A stretch of 35,690 nucleotides of DNA from Phallusia fumigata (Eukaryota > Chordata > Ascidiacea > Phlebobranchia > Ascidiidae), in assembly GCA_008931825.1 (NCBI GenBank), contig QXVZ01029109.1, forward strand, positions 1 to 35,690, read 5' to 3'. The notes beneath the pieces were generated by a model that searched no databases, had not been told where the DNA came from, and saw only the letters and a list, made by a program, of their open reading frames with translations. This document shows, one piece after another, positions 13,179 through 24,000 of the stretch (position 1 is the stretch's first letter; every line of letters begins with the position of its first letter). A program made the translations under genes and the position numbers.

Positions 13179-14234
13179 CAGTATTTCGAGAAAACGCATA
13201 ACTCGGTATTTCTTGTTTTGCAGGAAACCGTACCAACGAAACACCCAGGTAAGAGAATAGGCTTCACGTTAATTGAGCTTTCAGTCGCAAAACACTTTTT
13301 CCAGGACCAGGGCTGGTACTCAAGCAATTGTTTCTTACACAATAAATCGAGCTCCTTAGTGACTTAGTAAACAGCAAGTATGCCACAATAGTTGGTTTAA
13401 AAAACGCTAGAGTTAAATAGCATTTGATTCACAGTTAGAACCCCAGGACTTCAAACCTTTTTTTAACGAAAACCGGACAAGCTACATAGCGTTAAGACAG
13501 CATGAAACTGCTTTTTAAAGGCTCATTGCATTTCAGATGCGACATCAAACTACACAGATACAACAGAAAGTGCATTTGTCATATACTCAGCCATCATGAT
13601 TGCCGTAAACCTTATACTGGGAAACAGCTTGGCAAGTTCATTTTCAGACAATGTTTCATATTTTGTGTTTTTCATTGCCTACCGTCGGTTTTGTATGGGC
13701 CAAAATTGGAGTCTATCCCGACTTTTTACAAAAGAAAATTGAAAGATTTCAACGCCGCTAGTTCAGTAGTTCCTAAAACCTTTTTTCTACATGTACATAT
13801 TCTTTCTAGCAAGCACGTTTGACTCATGTCCTTTATTTTACTGTACATTGATGTAGTGCACACAACAAAATTCCGCTGCAAAATAAAGAGGTCAGACGGG
13901 AAGAATCACCTTGTGTTCGTAGGGTCGCTTGTTTATCCTTTAACCAGAAACTTAAGCAGAGATGGTTGAACCATTTTGAACCAAATGCAAGTCATCAGCT
14001 CTCTCAAATCAAAATATGTGATAAAAATGATCTAATGAAACTACAATGAGGCAAGCTCTTTGAAGATGGTCCGATCATGAGAACAATACCATCGGGCGTT
14101 TTTGCGCCCATCTAGGATTAGATTGATCTGAAAAAATATTCGAACATGTTAAAGATTGGCCAGATTCTAGGGACATACTTTACAAGGAAATAAATGTACA
14201 GACTGTAGATTGCAACACGAACTGCATTGTTTTA

Positions 14235-14330
14235 CAATGCTAGTAAAAAAGTAGTGGAAACTGGGTGTTGGTTCGAATTCCAGTCGTAAAGCTTGTGTTT
14301 TCTTGAGAAAGAAACTTTTACGGCAGGTGT
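14235..14330 (+). mobile_element. SINE remnant (tRNA-derived family)
   Basis: A perfect B-box GGTTCGAATTCC near 14271 is followed by TGTGTTTTCTTGAGAAAGAAAC, which parallels the TGTATTTCCCTAGGCAAGAAAC body of the SINE at 4512. The A-box half is decayed. Confidence 0.5.
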
Positions 14331-14999
14331 CGGCAAACCCAGGCACGCAGCAACGATGGGAGCACGCGTAAACTAGATTTAGAGAGAGCACGTGTTGCTG
14401 CTGCAGAGCGCAGCGAACTAGATTTTACAGATTTCACACAGAAACAAAAAGCAGGGACTTCATTAACAAGACACGCAAAGCGATTAAGACTTTGAGATAA
14501 TTTGCACACTGGCACGTTGCGTTCAAAAGGTGTTTTGCTCCAAATGAACCAAATTACTTTAGTCGAATAGTCTTAGACGTTTATCTGGATTACCTGCATT
14601 GGAGATTATTTAAATTAAAGGGAACCTGGGCGTGATAAGATATTTTGGTAACTTGACAAATGTATACGGTTTGCTACATAGTATGGTGTACTGACAGTAA
14701 TAGACACTGGAAGTGAAAGTCAATCGAAAAAAGCTATAAAAACCTAAAATTAGAAAAACGATGCAATCAAAACAGCGTTTACAAACTACAGATGCTTAGT
14801 TTTTAGACTAATAATGTCTACAAAATGTTGATTGAATTCTAATTCTGCAACATAACTCTCATTTTGAAACGTAATGCAATTTTGGGTAAAAATCTTTCAA
14901 AAATACGTAAAAGTCCTAATGTGCTTCTATGGGTACCTTCAAAAAGATATCATTACAACAGCAGCAAAAGTTGGTAGATTTTTTGAAAGTTTGTTAATT

Positions 15000-15010
15000 T
15001 GTGTTTAGTT
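15000..15010 (+). promoter_or_regulatory. Probable spliced-leader acceptor of SCYL2
   Basis: gttaatttgtgtttAG ends at 15008, leaving only two bases (TT) before the ATG at 15011. No upstream coding exon is needed because the first exon already encodes the known N-terminus of SCYL2. A trans-splice acceptor is more likely than a cis one. A cis 5'UTR intron remains possible. Confidence 0.45.
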
Positions 15011-18000
15011 ATGGCTGTTGCTGGCGTTTTTAATAAACTACGCAACACTCTAACCAGCACAGTTAGTGAAATTAGCGCCGCTTTACCAGGAAACCCACTT
15101 TTACGGGAATATGACGCTGGAGAACAAGTTGGAAGCGCCGGGCCAAGGTTTCTCTGGAAAATTTATGCTGGGACAAAAAAATCCACAAAAGCTGTAAGTT
15201 TTTGGAGTGTGTCGTTTGTAATCTTTTTAAATCCCTGAATAATGTAAATGCTTCCAAGCACAGTGGATAGTTTAGTTAATCAACGATTTGTTTTTTAATC
15301 AACGATAAGGTTTTGTTGTTCCTTCTATTGCATGCCACACTGCTGCTTTTTACCATTATAAATGAGTTACAGCTTAGTAATGTTGTTCATTAGACCTTCC
15401 ACTGTTGCGCTTTACACTATTATATTGGATTATCTATTTAGTCTTTAGAGTTTTGTTGTTCAGACCATTTTAAAGAACGAAAAATCTATAAATGCTATGT
15501 AATAAGCTTAGTATAGTCACATTGGATTTTATGTGTGGTGCCAGTTAAGCTAAAGGTTTTGAATTAAACCTCTTAACTTTGTTATGGTAGTGATTTAACG
15601 GTACACCGATGAGTAAGAAATAAATTTAAACATTAAATATATGTATTAGTGTATGTGGCCCACAAAAAAGATAAATCTCTGTATCATACATTAACATTTA
15701 TGCTATTTACATTACCTTTACTACTATGCTGTGAGGTTAGCCATCAGCTGTATTTATATTAACAGTAGGTGTCATAGTTGTTGAATACATCAGGCTAAAC
15801 TACAAAAATCATGAAAATGCCTTTAATGTACAAATAGGATCCCAGAAAAAAATATCGAGTGTGCAGCTACTATCCTGGCCTTACATCATATTTGTCTATT
15901 TACAGGAGGTATCAATTTGGGTACTTGAAAAGAAGCAACTGGATGAATTTAATCGATCCGATCGCGAACTGATCCTGGAAATTTTCCGCAAAGGATGTCT
16001 CCAACTCACAAAACTAAAACATCCAAGAATTTTGACAGTGGAACATGGAATGGAAGAATCCAGGTTTAATTTGTTAAATTTTTGTTGTCAACACCTTACT
16101 GGAATAGATTGTCCAGAACCTAAAAAAGATGACTAACCTAAAAATTTTTAATTTTTTGGACTTTTTATTTAAAGTGTGTTAAGGCAGTGATTTATAATGT
16201 ATTGATTTGCTTTTTAGGAGTAGGTTATTGGCAGTAGTATATGGGTGAAGTTTTTTTTATGGTGTTTCTTGTGTGACTGTCTGTTTAATACGACAGTTTG
16301 TTTTAATATGGCAGTTTTAAAAACCTGTTCCAATGTATATCTATTTTAAACCAACAACACCAGATTGCTTGCAGTCCAATTAAATATTTTGGGCATCCAT
16401 CAAAAATTTGGGCAATAATAGGGCAATAACAATTTTTTGTTCAGAGCTGCTTTTTTATATGGTTGGAATCAATATGAAACCAGTACCAATAGCTGCATGT
16501 GTTTTTTAGGGAGAGTATTGTGTTCTGCACTGAACCAGTTTTTGCGAGCGTTGCAAATGTTCTTGGGAAAATTAACAATTTTGCTGAAGTTCCCAAAGAT
16601 TTAANTTTTTAGGGAGAGTATTGTGTTCTGCACTGAACCAGTTTTTGCGAGCGTTGCAAATGTTCTTGGGAAAATTAACAATTTTGCTGAAGTTCCCAAA
16701 GATTTAATGTCTTACAAGCTGCATGAAGTAGAAATTAAGTATGGGCTTATGCAGGTAAGTCATGGTACGTGGTTGCCAAGGTGGTAATTTATTGTGTTTG
16801 TTGTATATTTTCTACTACCATTAGTTAAGTAAAATGTTAGTTAAATTAAAAATCTGTAAAATACCAATATTTATGAAAGTTTATTAACGCTAAGGTTATG
16901 TATCAAGTTTTGGTAAAATAGTTCTATCACCAATAGACTGAGTTTTGGAAAAACACATAGTCAGTTGTGTTTTTGGTGGCAGGTTTCGTGTCGTAAAGAA
17001 AGCTTTACACATGTTTTTGAATTTAGCAAGACCTTTAACTCTAGTGTTTGTGTTCTCCAGGTTTCTGAAGCACTTGCATTCCTCCACGGAAGTGTCCGAA
17101 TGATTCACGGCAATCTATGTCCAGAATCAGTGATTATAAACAAGAAAGGAGCATGGAAACTTGCTTCATTTGAATTCTGCGTCACCAACACTGGAACAGT
17201 AACAGAGGTTGGCAAAAAACATTGTTAAAATTTGTTATTTCTTTTATCTTCTTTTGTTTAGATTAACTTATTTCAGAAATATAGAAAAACATACAAATAT
17301 AGAAATTTAGTGTGATACCAATTGCAGCATGAAGTAAATTTTTAGCCTGAAATCTCAGTATAAAACTGAAAATAACAGATAACTTTCAGCCTAAATTTGC
17401 AGATGTAGTGTTATTTGTGACCAAAGTTAAGGCCTTACAGGGGTGCTCATTTCATTTTTCCTTGTTACAAGAAACTTAATTGCGTTGCTCAAACCTGGCA
17501 AGCTCGATTGGTTACACCTGTTGGTAAAAAAAACGAAAAACGCGAAACTGCAATCAGTAATGCAAAGAAAGCATATCATCAGGCAAAAAACACACAAAAA
17601 ACAAAATTTTCAAGCATGTTTTTTGTGATTCAGCCAAGTTACTCTTGCAAGGACTGGGACACCTCCCTTCCTCCAGCAGCTCTTCCCAACCCCAATTACC
17701 TAGCACCAGAATATATTCTTCGCAAAATCTGCATGACCTCCAGTGACCTCTATTCATTGGGTGTCCTATTGTACAGTGTGTATTACAATGGGAAGTCGTT
17801 ATTCGAATGTGGCGTGCAGGATGTTTACAGACAGATGCCGCGACATGCTGATGAGGTTTGTTTCATGTTTTTATGGTTACTGATTACAACACATGATTAA
17901 CTCTTTTGCACAAGACCAGAACAGCATGCATGGATGGTTGAGCGCACCAGTTACCATGTTCCGAATTCACAAGCCTGACTTTGCCAGTTTGAAACGTTTA

Positions 18001-21000
18001 TGCTTGGCTGAACAATTGATATTTTTCTCGGTGAACTAAAACCATTGTATGTCCTGGATAACAGTTTGCCTTTCAAATGATCTATGGCATAAAACTCTAA
18101 ATTTATTTTCTGTAGTGATAACTGATAAGTAAGTTGTATCATGCAAAGATACCCTCAATACATGGTTTAATAATGGTTGTAGTTGGAAAAGTACAAATAT
18201 TTACTACAACTGTCAAAGCAAATTGTTTATGAATGGTTTAACAATCTGTTTTGTTTTATTTTTGTGTATTTGAGGTGATGACATGAATTTTCGTTTCATC
18301 AAATAAACTTTAATTTGCAGCTTGAAAATCTTCAACCTAGCAGGCTTGAGAAGATACCAGCGGAAGTGCGAGATCATCAAAAGATGCTTCTTAACCCTGA
18401 TCCAAGTCTTCGTCCTGATGCTGATCAAATGTCGAAAGTAATAAGCTGTAAACTGTGTTGTGTGCTTTAAATATTGCAAACAAATATTAACTTCTAAAGG
18501 CAAAAATAAATAAATCAATTTACTCAAGCAGACTAGTTGGGTGGCAAAAATTGATAAAATATTGGGTTGATTAAATCTTTGTTTCCTTTTGATGCTTTTT
18601 AGTTCGTTTACAGCAAGTCTTTACCTTAAAACATTTATTGTACAAAGTGGTTTAAAGCCTCCTGTATAACAAACCTTTTGTACTATGAATTTTAAAAACT
18701 TCAAAAAGTGGATTAGGTAAAAAAGATATGTTAATATACATCTGTGTTTTGTTTTTTCTTATTTTGTGTTCTAGAGCAGATCTGTAAACTTCAAGCATAA
18801 CTTTCACCTATTTTTGTAACAAACCTCTTTTTCACAGCTGCCATTCTTTGAGCATGTGGGAGTGATGACTCTTCAATACCTCGATACTTTGCTGCAGAGA
18901 GAAAACCTACAGAAGTCTCAGTTTTTCAAAGGGTTGCCCAAAGTTCTGCCACAGTTACCGAAGGTATGCCAACATTTATGCATGCAGAATAGCAGCATCT
19001 TTCACATATCAGTTGCTAGTATGATGCTGTGTCTTGTATGTTTAGTAGAAACATGCTAAACATGTATTATAGCTCTACAAAGCACTGATGCACATGCAAG
19101 TATGACTCATAAATTGCCAATTTAGAAAGAGTAATTAAAACTTTTATTTAATGCAATTAAAACTTGCATACAATATATAAATGTAAACATTGCTACCTCT
19201 ATTGTCACTGTAAAACAGTTTTGGCCTGTTTCATACCCCAACTGATTCCTTTTACAATAAGTCTTCTATTACGTTTGCGCGTTTACATGGCCTGCCTAGA
19301 ACACTGATCTTTAGGGAAATCACTTAATCGGTGTATTGCGGCCCATGTTAAGATGGTACTTGGCTATTACTTGATTCACACCTGCTATTTATTTTCATGT
19401 ATAATTATGCACATAAATCCTGGTTATACATAAAACAAATCTCCAAAAATCTGTGAAGGTGTATTATACTATTTATTGGTAAATGGTCTCAACAGAGAGT
19501 GATTATGCACCGTGTGTTGCCATCCCTCACTTCCGAGTTCTCCAATCCTGATATGATCCCGTTTGTCCTTCCCAACATCCTCATCATCGCTGAGGATTGC
19601 AACAAGGAGGAATTTATTGGAAGCATTTTTCCATCCCTGATTCCTGTCTTTAAGTTGCAACGNTTTGTTTCATGTTTTTATGGTTACTGATTATAACACA
19701 TGATTAACTCTTCTGCACAAGACCAGAACAGCATGCATGGATGGTTGATTAACCATGTTCCGAATTCACAGGCCTGACTTTGCCAGTTTGAAAAGTTTAT
19801 GCTTGGCTGAACAATTGATATTTTTCTCGGTGCAAATTAAAACCAATGTATGTCCTGGATAACAGTTTGCCTTTCAAATGATCTATGGCGTAAAACTCTA
19901 AATTTATTTTCTGTAGTGATAACTGATAAGTAAGTTGTATCATGCAAAGATACATGTCCAAAGAATCATAGAATGCTTTTCTCCAAACAGAATATTGCAG
20001 TTTAAAACCCTCAAAACATGATTCAATAATGGTTGTAGTTGCAAAAGTATCTGTTTCTGGCTGTATTTATGTGTTTGTTTCTGACAAACATTACTAAAAC
20101 TGACAAAGCAAATTGTTTATGAGTGGTTTAACAATCTGTTTTGTTTTATTTTTGTGTATTTGAGGTGATGACATGAATTTTCGTTTTATCAAATAAACTT
20201 TAATTTGCAGCTTGAAAATCTTCAACCTAGCAAGCTTGAGAAGATACCAGCAGAAGTGCGAGATCATCAAAAGATGCTCCTTAACCCTGATCCAAGTCTT
20301 CGTCCTGATGCTGATCAAATGTCGAAAGTAATAAGCTGTAAACTGTGTTGTGTGCCTTAAATATTGCAAACAAATATTAACTTCTAAAGGCAAAAATAAA
20401 TAAATCAATTCACTCAAGCAAAATAGTTGGGTGGCAAAGATTGATAAAATATTGGGTTGATTAAATCTTTGTTTTCTTTTGATGCTTTTTAGTTCGTTTA
20501 CAGCAAGTCTTTACCTCAAAACATTTATTGTACAAAGTGGTTTAAGGCCTCCTGTATAACAAACCTTTTGTACTATGAATTTCAAAAACTTTCAAAACAA
20601 AAAGTGGATTAGTTAAAAAAAAACATGTTAATATACATCTATGTTCTGTTCTTTATTATTTTGTGTTCTGGAACAGAACTGTAAACTTCAAGCATAATTT
20701 TCACCTATTTTTGTAACAAACCTCTTTTTTTACAGCTGCCATTCTTTGAGCATGTGGGAGTAATGACTCTTCAATACCTGGATACTTTGCTGCAGAGAGA
20801 AAACTTACAGAAGTCTCAGTTTTTCAAAGGATTGCCCAAAGTTCTGCCACAGTTACCGAAGGTATGCCAACATTTATGCATGCAGAATAGCAGCATCTTC
20901 CACATATCAGTTGCTAGTATGATTCTGTGTCTTGTATATTTAGTAGAAACATGCTAAACATGTATTATAGCTCTACAAAGCACTGATGCACATGCAAGTA

Positions 21001-24000
21001 TGACTTATAAATTGCCAATTTAGAAAGAGTAATTAAAACTTGTATTTAACACAATTAAAACTTAAACATTACTACCTCTATTGTCACTGTAAAACAGTTT
21101 CGGCCTGTTTCATACCCCAACTTATTCCATTTACAATAAGTCTTCTACTACGTTTGCGAGTTTACATGGCCTGCCTTGAACACTGATCTTTAGGGAAATC
21201 ACTTAATCGGTGTATTGCGGCCCATGTTAAAATGGTACTTGGCTATTACTAGATTCTTACCTGGTATTTATTTTCATGTATAATTTTGCACATAAACCGT
21301 GGTTATACATAAAACAAATTCCCAAAAATCTGTGAAGGTATATTATATTATTTAATGGTAAATGATNATGTTAAAATGGTACTTGGCTATTACTAGATTC
21401 TTACCTGGTATTTATTTTCATGTATAATTTTGCACATAAACCGTGGTTATACATAAAACAAATTCCCAAAAATCTGTGAAGGTATATTATATTATTTAAT
21501 GGTAAATGGTCTCAACAGAGAGTGATTATGCACCGTGTGTTGCCATCCCTCACTTCCGAGTTCTCCAATCCTGATATGATCCCGTTTGTCCTTCCCAACA
21601 TCCTCATCATCGCTGAGGATTGCAACAAGGAGGAATTTATTGGAAGCATTTTTCCATCCCTGATTCCTGTCTTTAAATTGCAACGTCCTATTCAGGTGAT
21701 TCTTAGTTTTATTGAAAAGACTTAGATCAAGCTGTTACTATCTGTGTGCCCTGATGTTCCAAAAGTTTTTTTAAGTTTCTTCAGTGTGGCCAAACCCAGC
21801 AATAAAACCACTAAAAACAACAACAAACCACTCAGATTGCAAAATTAGAAATGTAAACATGTTTTCTGTTGCAATTGCCATCAAGATAGCCGAGTGGTTA
21901 GTATGATGTCTTGTGCTTGCAAGGTTGTAGGTTCTAACCCTGTCTCATTAGGTTTGTTTCCCCGAGACACTTAAACAAAATTGGTCTATCCCAGTGAAAC
22001 CAGCTTGATGTCACCAACTTCAAAATATTAAAAAAATAAAACAAAAAGCTTATCGAACGGAGCTGCACTACTTGACGGAAGCCTCATTGTGAACGTTGCA
22101 CTTAACAAATAACATTGCTAGCACAATTATTTGTTAAGTTAGAAACTTTTTTCCACAGATTTTGCTCATTCTCCTTCAAAAGATGGATCTCCTCCTGCAG
22201 AAGACCCCCAGTGATAAAGTCCAAGCTCACATCCTTCCGATGTTGGCATCCGCTCTCGACGCTCCCTCCAACCAGATTCAGGAATTATGTCTCACAATCA
22301 TCCCCAACTTCTCCACACAACTTGATCCAAACGCTATGAAAAATAGCATTCTGCCCAGGATTAAGAAGATCTTCCTCGAAGGGGCAACGACTGCTGTAAG
22401 GGCCGAGCAACTAAATCTACATAAAAAAAGCAACTAAATCTACAATATTTTTTGGCTAAAATATCTTGACCCATAGATTTGCAGTAAGTTGGTAGTTGCT
22501 TAATAATCATTTGTTAAAAATGCTGTCCATTCTTTCATACGTTTTAAGCGGCAGTACAAAATTGTGAACAAAAAGAAACGCTTCATAAAACAAAAACTTC
22601 TTTCTTACAAAAACAGCCGACCCAAAAGAATTTTAAGGCAACCCGCACGTTGGGAAACGCCAGTTTACACAATGAAACGGAATATTTTCTGTTGAAAAAC
22701 TCCTGCAAACTGACAATTATAAATGACTGATGTCTGTTTCCACAGATCCGTATACATGCCTTAGTTTGCATCGGAAAGATTCTTCCAAACTTTGACCGGT
22801 GGTTCGTGCAAGACGAAGTTCTGCCAGCATTGCATAAGATCACCTCACGAGAACCTGGAATATTAATGGCGATGCTGGGGGTTTACCAGACAGCTCTCAA
22901 AACTGACAAGCTTGGTAAGCGGCCAGTTTTGCAAGAATGCATAATAACACAAATCAATTCAGGCATTGTTTATCTTGAATCACATTTAACTTTTGTTATT
23001 TGCGTTGTATTTCACTTTTTCTTAAGGCATTTCAATGTGGTAATTATGGTTTTGAAGGATATACTGTTTTTTTCTTTGTTTTCTGTTGAACAAGAAAACC
23101 AACCCCGGTTTGTTTACATATTTCGGTCAAGAAAGTTTTCCTAATTTCTTTGCATTTTTAAGTATTTTATTATGTTGCTCCAGCATAATTAATTGTTTTC
23201 CAGTATTACTGAATCTTAGGGAGCACATGATATAGTTTATTTATTAAGTTAGCATCGTTAATTCATTGTTCAGTGTGGTTTCACTTACATTCAAGAGGGA
23301 TTTGGCATTCAAGTAACTAAAGCAATCGCCTAGCTTCCGCATATTGTTTACTCTTGCCTTTCAGGTTTAAACAAAGACGTAATGGCGTCGAAAAGTTTGC
23401 CCTTTCTTATTCCACTTTCGATCGAAAACACTTTGAATCTGAAGCAATATACAGCATTCATGGGTGTCATAAAGGTAAGTCGATACCTAAAACTGAGCAA
23501 AATGCCTTTTTCTGTAGAAAGCTTACACTAAAGTTTACACCCAATAGCAATTTTGTACTTGAAGTTTTGGGTATTGTCTTGGCAGGAAATGCTGCAACGC
23601 GTGGAGAAGGAACAATCGACGAAACTGGAGCAACTCAGTCGAATGCAGTTGGAACAAGACGCTGCTCTCAGTTTCACAAGAGGGGATGCACCCGCTTCCA
23701 CCACTTCCGACACTGTGAGTTTCAATATGACTTGATATGGGACTGATCTATGTAGCTAAGTAGCGACACCAAGGAGCTTTATGCTTTAGGGCAATGGTTT
23801 TTCACCTTTTTCTCTGGTTTGCCTCTTTGTACCTATAAAAACCAAACTTTAGCCTCATTTTGCGTCCAAAAAGTGTTTTAATTGTTTGGATAAATGAACA
23901 ATCATTGTTAAAATTGTATGATAGTTCGGGTTAGGTTTATTTTGCTTTATAAGGTTTAACCCTTTAATAATTGACATTTATCCCGGGGTGTAATTTTAAC

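Larger units (their letters stand above)
13010..15010. other. Intergenic DNA between the orphan and SCYL2
   Basis: It holds a 22-bp tandem pair and a SINE remnant (annotated separately). A 106-codon frame at 13502-13822 has no recognisable domain or good codon pattern and is not called. AATAAA near 13341 could end the orphan transcript. The last 100 bp before SCYL2 are T-rich. Confidence 0.5.
17857..21685. repeat. SCYL2: Large direct duplication across the N at 19663 (SCYL2 introns 5-7, exons 6-8)
   Basis: 17857-19662 is repeated at 19664-21685. Introns differ by many SNPs and by indels: about 90 bp is present near 19953-20090 only in the right copy. Exons 6, 7 and 8 differ almost only at silent sites. 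The join lies inside exon 8 at an N. The pattern is that of two alleles of one locus laid end to end. Confidence 0.88.

Noticed and set aside
13502-13822. 106-codon plus-strand frame
   Set aside because: No signal peptide, domain or splice context, and the composition matches intergenic DNA.
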